Below are positions 22,741-31,667 of a stretch of DNA of 64,000 bases, in pieces (position 1 is the stretch's first letter; the number at the start of each line of letters is the position of its first letter). The position numbers and the translations under genes were made by a program. The DNA is from Torymus aiolomorphi (lineage: Eukaryota > Arthropoda > Insecta > Hymenoptera > Torymidae): assembly GCA_036365515.1 (NCBI GenBank), contig CM070873.1, positions 266,114,575 through 266,178,574 of the forward strand. Direction: 5' to 3'. The notes beneath the pieces were generated by a model. The model worked only from the letters and a program-made list of their open reading frames with translations. It did no database searches and was not told the DNA's origin.

Positions 22741-23330
22741 CTATTTCTCAAAACGTAAATAGTCTATATTGTTTAATATATTTTTAAATCATAATTTTAT
22801 TATCCATTGTTGGGCTTTCGTTTACCAAATAATACTGCCCGTCAGGCTAGGTGCGGTTGTGATTCTGTATGACTATTGTTACTGGGAAAAAATGTGTGAG
22901 GAAGTATCGCGGTTGATCGATGATAGAAAATGGAAATTTTTACCCTCGCAAATATTGAAATGACTAGTAGCGGCTTAGGGTTACAGATGACAAATTCAGA
23001 TGAATCGGAACTTGGAGCGAGTACGCCTATTTGCGAGTATGATACTCTATATAGTATAACTGTTATTATAACTGTTAGAGGCCTGCGTTTATTACAGGGA
23101 TGCAATTGTCTCCTCTATTTCCTCTTTTTTTCAATCCTCTATTTTACCCTTTTTCCAAGTTACTCCTCTATTTGCTCTATAATCAGCGATCTCTCCAATT
23201 TACTGATGAATTGCAATGAAAAAAACGTGCGGACTACAATTTGAAAAGACTTGGTCGTCTCCTGTAGGTAGGGTTGCGACCTTTTACATTTGAAGTTGTT
23301 GGCTGACTGATGACTGGCGGTGGGGGGGAG
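22741..23330. repeat. Single-copy part of module B left arm
   Basis: It is mirrored at about 28722-29300 (for example GCGGTTGATCGATGATAGAAA and the tract of CCTCTATTT repeats). No gene is recognised; the open frames are short and not conserved between the arms. Confidence 0.75.
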
Positions 23331-23735
23331 GCAAGTAGGCGGGGGATATGGGGTCCATGCATATTAGGGAATTACGTAGACCTGCAAAAATGAGCAAGAC
23401 AATTATTTAAACAATTTTTAAACCAAAGTAGGGTGGGGATATGTGGCCTACGTATATTAAGGAATTACGTTGATATGCAACAATAAGCAAGAGAATTATT
23501 TAAACCATTTTTATACCCAAGTAGGCGGGGGATATGAGATTCACGCATATAAGGGAGTCATGTAGACATGAAGAAATAAGCCAAACGATAATTTAAATAA
23601 TGTTTAAACCCAAGTAAGCAGGGAGTATGAGGTCCACGCATATAAGGGAGTCATTTAGACATGAAAAAATAAGCAAAACAATTATTCAAATAATTTTTAA
23701 ACCCAAGTAACCGTGTGACGCGAGTTCCACGCATA

Positions 23736-25039
23736 CGTGGTGTGTTCAAAAAATAAGGTGACTTACTTGCAGTCGATTTTCGTTTTTTTTTCTTATATTG
23801 GTACACACGTCCCGAACATGTTTTTACAGTTTCAATTTTATAGCATTCTTTGTTTGTTTGTGAGAAGCATAAAGGTTAGAAGTGTTTTTGTGTGCTCAGC
23901 GATTTTCTGCTGTCGAAAAAAATGGATCAAAGAATTTGCATCAAATTTTGTCTAAAAAATGGAATTATGTGCTCCCAAGTACTTGAAATGTTGACAGTGG
24001 CATACGGTGAGTCTACTCTGAGCAAAACAAATGTTTATAAGTGGTACAAGCTCTTCCAAGAAGGACGAGAAGATGCCAATGACGAACCTCGTTCTGGACG
24101 CCCCAGCACGTCAATAACTGATGAAAACGTTGAAGAAATGAAAAAAAAATGGTGTTGGAGAATCGTCGAATCACCATTAGACAAGTTGCTGATGACATCG
24201 GCATCTCGATTGGCTCATGCCATGCAATTTTTTCGGATGTTTTGGGCATGAGACGTGTGTCAGCGAAGTTTGTTCCGAAACTGCTGAATTTTGATCAGAA
24301 GAACCGTCGCATGAGCATCGTTCAGGAGCTGTTGGATAACGTCAATGATGATCCTGATTGGCTTAAAAGGGTTATAACTGGTGACGAATCATGGGTATAT
24401 GGTTATGACGTCGAAACCAAAGCCCAATCGTCCGAATGGAAGAGCCTAGAAGAGACAAGACCGAAAAAAGCACGCCAAGTTCATTCCAATGTCAAAGTTT
24501 TGCTAACTGTTTTCTTCGATTACCGCGGCGTAGTGCATCACGAGTTTTTGCCACAAGATCGTACGGTTAATAAGGAGTATTACCTTGAAGTTATGCACCG
24601 TTTGCGAAAAGCAATACGAAAAAAACGTCCGGCGTTGTGGAAAAATAATTCATGGTTTTTGCATCACGATAATGCACCTGCTCACTCATCGTTGCTTGTG
24701 CGTGATTTTTTGGCCAAAATCAAAACCAAAATCATGCCTCAGCCACCATATTCACCAGATTTGGCCCCCTGCGTCTTTTTCCTGTTCCCAAAACTGTAGA
24801 GACCCATGAAAGGACGAAGATTTTCAACGATTGAGGAGATAAAGACTGAATCGCTGGAAGAGCTCAAGGCTATACCAGAAAATGCTTATCAGAAGTGCTT
24901 CGAGGGTTGGAAAAAGCGTTGGCACAAGTGTATTATATCTGAAGGGGATTACTTTCAAGGGGACAACATGAATATTGATGAACAAATAAATATTTTTTGA
25001 TAAAAAAATAAAGTCACCTTACTTTTTGAACACACCACG
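23736..25039 (+). mobile_element. Full-length mariner element (1304 bp), TSD TA
   Basis: Terminal inverted repeats CGTGGTGTGTTCAAAAA(A/G)TAAGGTGACTTA-like run from 23736 and end at 25039. TA dinucleotides flank it (23734-23735 and 25040-25041), and the length is typical of mariner. It interrupts a satellite unit of module B. Confidence 0.95.
23922..25000 (+). pseudogene. Mariner transposase, broken
   Basis: The start codon at 23922 opens a helix-turn-helix region (MDQRICIKFCLKNG... YKWYKLFQEGRED). The frame shifts at an A-run at 24140-24148, then resumes with MVLENRRITIRQVADDIGIS. The catalytic acids are GDES (D at 24383) and HHDNAPAH (D at 24668). The third position, 34 residues later in YSPDLAPC-D of active elements, is Val here (GTC at 24773-24775). 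An in-frame TAG lies at 24797-24799, after which the C-terminal part runs to TGA at 24998-25000. Three lesions make it inactive. Confidence 0.95.
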
Positions 25040-25099
25040 TATAACGGAGTTACTTAGACGTGCGACGTAAGCAAGACTTTTATTTCAAAACTTCTTAAA

Positions 25100-25957
25100 G
25101 ACGTTCTCCGAGTCGAAACAGCAATCTTAGTTTTTATATTTTTAAATAATGTTTTATTAATTTGATAATCCAAGAGTAAGTACATGAACAAATATATACT
25201 TGAAAGAACATAAGACAATTTTTTTCAGACAAATTCAGGCAATAGTCACTATGCTATTGTTACAATTAAAGACAGAAACTTCAATAAGTTCTTTAAATTT
25301 TTTTATTTTTTATCCGATCTTAACGAAATAAAGCTTATTTTGTTCGTTAAGAAATTTCAGAGGGAGTATCGATGGGAAAATTTATGATACGAGTTACCAG
25401 TACGGCGCAATATCAATTTGTTTAAGAAAAGAAAGTCAAGTTTTCATCAAAACTTTCATCAAAACAGCTCCAAAATTCGAAAAGCCGCGGATATCCCTGC
25501 TTTTTATGCAAGTAAGCTGCTTAATTGTTTATTTAAATAATTGGTGCCGCTTATTCTCCTCGCGGAGGTGTCCGTCTACATCAGAAGAACATTCTCCCGC
25601 ATTTTCGTTAGCTGGTCATAATTTGAAACGAGATTACAGCTCCGAAATTCGAAAACCCGCGGATATCCCTGCTTTTTATGTTAGTAAGCTGCTTAATTGT
25701 TTATTTAAATAATTGGTGCTGCTAATTCTCCTACGGGGAGGTGTTCGTCTACATCAGAAAAACATTTTTCAGCAGTTTCGTTATCCTGTAATAATTTGAA
25801 AGGGAGTTACAGCTGCAAAACTTGAAAAACCGCGGATATCCTTGCTTTTTATGCAAGTAAGATGCTTAGTTGTTTATTTAAATAATTGGTGCCGATAATT
25901 TTGCTACGCGGACGTGTTCTTCTACATCAGAAAAGATACCCGACAATGGTCTGCTAG
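25100..25957. repeat. Central module B sequence with three 174-bp units
   Basis: 25467-25935 has three tandem copies built around CCGCGGATATCCCTGCTTTT, TTGTTTATTTAAATAATTGG and GTGTCCGTCTACATCAGAA. 25100-25466 is AT-rich with no recognisable gene. It is not mirrored in the other arm. Confidence 0.7.
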
Positions 25958-28350
25958 CTTAATATTAAGCTAGCAGATCGCATGTTTCTCGAAAACGGCT
26001 GGAGCAGAAAAATCCGGATGGGCGTAAAAAATTAGCTGAAAATTAGCACTCAAATACTGGTTAGTTTTTTTTTCGCTAGAAACCAATTATGCAGAAATTG
26101 ATTCTCTCAGCCAAGGGCCTATGTCCAATTCTGGGCCCCGAAGGATTTTGGGATTTTTGGCTCCGACCATCTTACAGCAGAAAATTAGCACCAAAATATG
26201 CCCCCTCTCCAAATTGGCTAAGGCAAAAACGCACCAAGATACCCGAAAATGGTCTGCTAGCTTAATACCAATCCGGGTCTATGTCCAGTTCTGGAACCTA
26301 TGAAGGATTTTGGGACTTTTGGCTCCGAGCATATTGCAGCAGAAAATTAGTACCAAAACATGCGTCCTCTCCGAATTGGCTAAGGCAAAAACTCGCCAAG
26401 ATACCCGAAAGTGGTCTGCTAGCTTAATACCAATCCGGGTCTATGTCCAGTTCTGGAACCTATGAAGGATTTTGGGACTTTTGGCTCCGAGCATCTTGCA
26501 GCAGAAAATTAGCACCAAAACATGCGTCCTCTCCGAATTGGCTAAGGCAAAAACTCGCCAAGATACCCGAAAATGGTCTGCTAGCTTAATACCAATCCGG
26601 GTCTATGTCCAGTTCTGGAACCTATGAAGGATTTTGGGACTTTTGGCTCCGAGCATCTTGCAGCAGAAAATTAGCACCAAACCATGCGTCCTCTCCGAAT
26701 TGGCTAAGGCAAAAACGCGCCAAGATACCCGAAAATGGTCTGCTAGCTTAATACCAATCCGGGTCTATGTCCAGTTCTGGAACCTATGAAGGATTTTGGG
26801 ATTTTTGGCTCCGACCATCTTACAGCAGAAAATTAGCACCAAAATATGCCCCCTCTCCAAAATGGCTAAGGCAAAAACGCGCCAAGATACCCGAAAATGG
26901 TCTGCAAGCTTAATACCAATCCGGGTCTATGTCCAGTTCTGGAACCTATGAAGGATTTTGGGACTTTTGGCTCCGAGCATCTTGCAGCAGAAAATTAGCA
27001 TCAAAACATGCATCCTCTCCGAATTGGCTAAGGCAAAAACTCGCCAAGATATCCGAAAATGGTCTGCTAGCTTAATATCAATCTGGGTCTATGTTCACCC
27101 TATTAAAAAAAATCACGTGAGTATTCACGTGAGTACTCACGTGAGTACTCACGTGGGAACGCGCGTGAGTTCTCACGTGAGGTTTTCAACGATATTCTCA
27201 CGTGAGTAATCACGTGAGTAATAACGTGAGTACTCACGTGATAAGTGAAAAAAATGGTTTAAAAAAAATTAATAATCAATGTTTTTTTTACTTAACTATT
27301 ACATAAATATTTGAACTTTAATTTTTGCATATAACTTCGAATCCTTAAATAGTATAGGAAGATATCAAAAACGAGGCAAGCCTCGTAATTACAACTCTTT
27401 TAAAAGTGTCGCGTTATTGACTAAGTCCTACCGCTTTATGTATCCTCGCCGGCGTTCATTTGCCTATGGAAAACGAGAAATGGGTTGCCGCCTGGCGGTT
27501 AAAAGAGTTACTAGGCGTGGAGCTCAGACGGGCCCCATCAGTAATCAGTTCCGGCGGTGTCCGCCAGGCGGCAACCCCTTTCTCGATTTCCATAGGCAAA
27601 TGAACGCCGGCGAGGATACATAAAGCGGTAAGACTTAGTCAATAACGCGACTTTTTTAAAAGAGTTGTAATTACGAAGCTTGCCTCATTTTTTATATCTC
27701 CCTATACTATTTAAGGATTCGAAATTATACGCAAAAATTAAAGATCAAATATTTATGTAATAGTTCAGTAAAAAAAAAAACATTGATTATTAATTTTTTT
27801 TAAACCATTTTTTCACTTATCACGTGAGTACTCACGTGATTACTCACATGAGAATATCGTCGAAAACCTCACGCGAGAACTCACGCGCGTTCTCACGTGA
27901 GTACTCACGTGAATACTCACGTGACTACTTACGTGATTTTTTGTAATAGGGCAGTTCTGGGAACTACGAAGGATTTTGGGACTTTTGGCTCCGAGCATCT
28001 TGCAGCAGAAAATTAGCACCAAAATATGCCCCCTCTTCAAATTGGCTAAGGCAAAAACGCGCCAAGATACCCGAAAATGGTCTGCTAGCTTAATATCAAT
28101 CTGGGTCTATGTTCAGTTATCTGGGACCTACGAAGGATTTTGGGACTTTTGGCTCCGAGCATCTTGCAGCAGAAAATTAGCACCAAAATATGCCCCCTCT
28201 CCAAATTGGCTAAGGCAAAAACGCGCCAAGATACCCGAAAATGGTCTGCTAGCTTAATATTAAGCTAGCAGATCGCATGTTTCTGGGAAACGGCTGGAGC
28301 AGAAAAATCCGGGTGGGCGTAGAAAATTAGCAGAAAATTAGCAGAAAATT
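25958..28350. repeat. 161-bp tandem array flanked by direct repeats
   Basis: About eight units contain CCGGGTCTATGTCCAGTTCTGG, GGATTTTGGGACTTTTGGCT, CCGAGCATCTTGCAGCAGAA and ATGGTCTGCTAGCTTAATA. A copy of TTAATATTAAGCTAGCAGAT...CGGCTGGAGCAGAAAAATCC bounds it on both sides (25963-26050 and 28252-28350), in direct orientation. The array is interrupted at 27098-27951 by a foldback element. Confidence 0.88.
27098..27951. mobile_element. Foldback with CACGTGA-iterated ends, 854 bp
   Basis: Tips CCCTATTAAAAAA and its complement, then many spaced CACGTGAGTA units on each arm (27116-27240 and 27815-27940), then long mirror arms meeting near 27535. Comparison with the uninterrupted unit (TCTATGTTCAGTT near 28107) shows an insertion at CA, apparently duplicated as CA on both sides. 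There is no coding capacity. Confidence 0.8.
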
Positions 28351-29299
28351 ATGGCATTGTTTATAAGCCCTGGTCATAAAAGTGATCTGCTAGCTTAATA
28401 GACGTTTTCCCACATCCTACTTAGGTTTAAAAATTATTTAAATAAACGTTTTGCTTATTTTCTTCATGTCTACATGACTTCCTTATATGGGTGAATCTCA
28501 TATCCCCCGCCTACTTGGGTATAAAAATGATTTAAATAGTTCTTTTGCTTATTGTTGCCTATCTACGTAATTCCTTAATCTACGTGGGCCACATATCCCC
28601 ACCCTACTTTGGTTTAAAAATTGTTTAAATAATTGTCTTGCTTATTGTTGTAGGGCTACGTAATTCCCTAATATGCATGGACCCTATATCCCCCGCCTAC
28701 TTGCCTCCCCCCCACCGCCAGTCATCAGTCGGCCAGCAACTTCAAATGTAAAAGGTGGCAACTCTACCTACAGGAGACGACCAAGTCTTTTCAAATTGTA
28801 GTCCGCGCGTCCTTTTCATTGCAATTCATCGGTAAATTGGAGAGATCGCTGATTATAGAGCAAATAGAGTGTAACTTGGAAAAAGGGTAAAATAGAGGAT
28901 TGAAAAAAAGAGGAAATAGAGGAGACAGTTGCATCCCTGTAATAAACGCAGGCCTCTAACAGTTATAATAACAGTTATACTATATAGAGTATCATACTCG
29001 CAAATCGGCGTACTCGCTCAAAGTTCCAATTCATCTGAATTTGTCATCTGTAACCCTAAGCCGCTACTAGTCGTTTAAATATTTGCGAGGGTAAAAATTT
29101 CCATTTTCTATCATCGATCAACCGCGATACTTCCTCATACATTCTTTCCGAGTAACAATAGTCATAGAGAATCACAACCGCACCTAGCCTGACGGGCAGT
29201 ATTATTTGGTAAATGAAAGCCCAACAATTGATAATAAAATTATGATTTAAAAATATATTAAACAATATAAACTATTTACGTTTTGAGAAACAGATTTTG
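28351..29299. repeat. Right arm of module B: inverted short array and single-copy part
   Basis: 28415-28720 is the reverse of the 23331-23735 array, without the mariner. 28722-29299 is the reverse of 22741-23330, with about 90 percent apparent identity. No gene. Confidence 0.8.
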
Positions 29300-30110
29300 G
29301 AGTATGAGGTGGCTAGCGAAATTATTGCTCAAAATTGTTATAAATAATCGACTTGTACCATTTTTCATGGTTGTAAATAATTGTAAATAAATCGTAGATT
29401 ACGTTAGCGCTTTGCAAAATTGATTTTGGCATATGGGGGGCTGGCAAAATTATTGCTCAAAATTGATATAAATAATCGACTTTTACCAGTTTTTATGGTT
29501 GTAAATAATTGTAAATAAATCGTAGATTTCGCTAGCACTTTGAAAAATTGATTTTGGCGTATGAGGGGGCTGGCAAAATTATTGCTCAAAATTGTTATAA
29601 ATAATCGACTTTTACCAGTTTTTGTGGTTGTAAATAATTGTAAATAAATCGTAGATTACGTTAGCACTTTGAAAAATTGATTTTGGCGTATGGGGGGGGG
29701 GGGGGGGGGTGGGGAAATTATTGCTCAAAATTGTTATAAATAATCGGCTTTTACCAGTTTTTGTGGTTGTAAATAATTGTAAATAAATCGTAAATTACGT
29801 TGCACTTTGAAAATTTGATTTTGGCGTATGGGGGGGCTGGCGAAATTATTGCTCAAAATTGTTATAAATAATCGACTTTTACCAGTTTTTGTGGTTGTAA
29901 ATAATTGTAAATAAATCGTAGATTACGTTAGCACTTTGAAAAATTGATTTTGGCGTATGGGGGGGCTGGCGAAATTATTGCTCAAAATTGTTATAAATAA
30001 TCAACTTTTACCAGTTTTTGTGGTTGTAAATAATTGTAAATAAATCGTAGATTACGTTACCGTTCTGGAAATTGTGGTTTTTTTATGTGGGGGCTGGCGA
30101 AATATTTCTC
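29300..30110. repeat. 128-bp satellite, right arm of module B
   Basis: About six units in the opposite orientation to 21290-22740, with one 17-base G-run near 29693. Confidence 0.9.
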
Positions 30111-30976
30111 CCCCCCCCCTTTTGTTTGTTTATAACTTTGTTTATACACTTGTAAAAAAATCGATTGTCGTTGTAATTAATCGTAAAGAAAGTGTACAAA
30201 ATTATCCAATTGCTTATTTTAGGATTAGTGATTTGGGGGGGGCGGGGGAAATGGACGTTATTTTTTTACTATAACAGTTGTTAATGCCATTTTTTTATAT
30301 TGTTTATTGGAGAAAAGACATTATACTTGTTTAGTAATTGGTGAATATGCAATTATTCAGAGCCAGAACAGTTTTGTTACGATGGATGATTTTTATTCAT
30401 GCCATAGACATTGTTTTAAATGATATTCCACCGAAGGATATGGATAATTATTTTTTAAATAGTTTACAGTGATTCAATAATTAATATTATTAATATTTTC
30501 TATTTTCAAATTATCTAATATTATCAGTTGATTGTATTTTTATAAATGTAATAATAATAATAAATAGTATAATAAATTCTTGCATGGTAACATATATCGC
30601 TTTATTATTATTATTTTCCTCCTAGATGTACAGAGTACTGTGTACAGATATTATTGTTTATGATGATCAACAGTCATTCCCACAAAATTTTTAAATTCTT
30701 TGTGGTTGTTTTTTCTTTAAAATAACAATACATGTACATTTGTAGGCATATTGTCTAATAAACAATATAAACAAATCAATAGCATGAACAATAAACTCTT
30801 CTGCTCTGTAAACTATTCTTGGCTCTATACGTCGAATTTTGTTATAGTAAAAAAACTAAGTCTCTTCGCGAGGATAACAACATTTTTTTAAGTTGGCTAT
30901 GATTTCTGCTCGCATATGAACTGCGCGCGCACTTCCCGTCCGTATGTAGACGCAGCCTTACAATATCGGCGCACTG
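30111..30976. other. Right terminal region of the composite element
   Basis: 30111-30250 and 30830-30976 mirror the module B inner end at 19806-20096 and 21240-21290. 30290-30830 is AT-rich and unmatched on the other side; no gene is seen. Confidence 0.75.
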
Positions 30977-30984
30977 GTCGCAAC

Positions 30985-31098
30985 GCGCCGAGCGAGACAG
31001 ACGTATGGAGTTTTGTGAGTGTAGAGTGCGTTCAATAAAGCTTTTGTTTCATCTTGATATGTTGCGTTTATCTTGTTGTCTTACCCTAAAAATCAACA
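30985..31098 (+). repeat. Right LTR of the copia element, second part
   Basis: It resumes at GCGCCGAGCGAGACAGACG, exactly where the left LTR continues after GTCGCAAC, and ends TCAACA before the AGTTC duplication. Confidence 0.92.
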
Positions 31099-31243
31099 AG
31101 TTCGAGTCTTTGTTCCAACTTTCCTGCAACTCCATGCGCTTTAGCACTTAATTGAGCAAACGAATGCCACGTTCCAATTGGTCAACTTGGCGACCATTGC
31201 AGAAGCGCCTTTCTGCTCGAAGACCCCGACTCGGGTAGTAACA

Positions 31244-31667
31244 ACGTACCCACCACTGCCTGTGCCTCTAATGTGGACTCGCTCTTACGATTTCAATATC
31301 GGAACATACCAATATATATATATATATGTATATTTCAAGTTTTAGTTATAGATATACTTACTTAAAGTAGATATACTTAAAGCAATACTATATTCTCGAA
31401 AAGTATAGATGTATCATATGGTCAATTGGTCATTTTGACTGTTAGGCTATCTGGCTATGTACGTGATTTCGTTGTTTACTTTTTATTATATTATTTCGAG
31501 TGCATTTCCCTCAATATTTACGATTTACTTGTAAGAAGTTGAAAAATACCGTTGGCGTAATACGTCGGAAATTAACTTGTATTATCGAATGTAAACAAAA
31601 CGTTTGAAAAAGGGAAGCAAAAGTATGTGCATCCATTGTCGAAATACGGTTCATTTATGGTGATAAT
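31244..31667 (+). promoter_or_regulatory. Upstream region of the flacc gene
   Basis: This is all the DNA between the TE stack and the start codon. It has a TA microsatellite at 31313-31330 and is otherwise AT-rich. A TATA box or initiator cannot be assigned with confidence. The transcription start is probably here, or in an upstream exon not recognisable from sequence. Confidence 0.4.

Larger units (their letters stand above)
23331..25100. repeat. Second short array of module B, interrupted by mariner
   Basis: Four to five degenerate 85-90-bp units (GCGGGGGATATGRGGTCCACGCATAT, then GGAATTACGTAGAC) resemble the module A satellite subterminal units. They resume after mariner at 25040. The inverted counterpart is at 28415-28720. 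Confidence 0.7.
14496..30976. mobile_element. 16.5-kb composite DNA element with 8-bp TSD (hAT-like)
   Basis: The left tip CAGTGCGCCGATATTG starts at 14496, and its exact complement ends at 30976. The 8-bp duplication GTCGCAAC flanks it (14488-14495 and 30977-30984) and fits the nTnnnnAn target preference known for hAT elements. The intact left LTR at 5318 gives the empty site. Inside lie two mirror-image modules. Module A (14496 to about 19805) is armed with a 92-bp satellite. Module B (about 19806-30976) is armed with a 128-bp satellite and a second short array. They share only the outer tip and are fused head to head. No transposase of its own was found. Later passengers are at 15629-18747, 20097-21239, 23736-25039 and 27098-27951. 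Confidence 0.85.
5318..31098 (+). mobile_element. Ty1/copia-type retrotransposon, degenerate, with nested insertions
   Basis: Two matching LTRs (5318-5584, and 14345-14495 continued at 30985-31098) start TGTTGGGATTTATG. They are flanked by the 5-bp duplication AGTTC at 5313-5317 and 31099-31103. A primer-binding site follows the left LTR, and a purine tract (GAGAGGGAG) precedes the right one. The interior carries copia-like gag, a protease trace, GAG-pre-integrase, an integrase end, a small reverse-transcriptase trace and RNase H, all heavily mutated. Insertions within it are a foldback at 6642-7437, a gypsy derivative at 10395-12094 and a 16.5-kb composite DNA element at 14496-30976. Confidence 0.88.
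3680..31243 (+). mobile_element. Solo LTR of family R, split by later insertions
   Basis: The LTR begins TGTTACGAACTGCG at 3680 and ends GACTCGGGTAGTAACA at 31243. It is flanked by a 4-bp target duplication, ACGT at 3676-3679 and 31244-31247. Only 3680-5317 and 31104-31243 belong to it; everything between is the copia insertion and its contents. A second copy at 58324-61048 confirms the boundaries and internal order. It carries a TATA box (GTATAAAG near 4685) with an initiator-like TCAGTC after it (about 5095, separated by the foldback insertion), typical of an LTR promoter. No internal gag/pol region is present, so it is read as a solo LTR of a gypsy-type element. Confidence 0.8.

Noticed and set aside
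25958..28350. Regular 161-bp repeats resembling a CRISPR array
   Set aside because: Units are contiguous satellite copies without unique spacers, in a eukaryotic genome.
14496..30976. Giant virus-like or Polinton-type element
   Set aside because: No capsid, polymerase, integrase or ATPase genes; content is satellites and later TE passengers.
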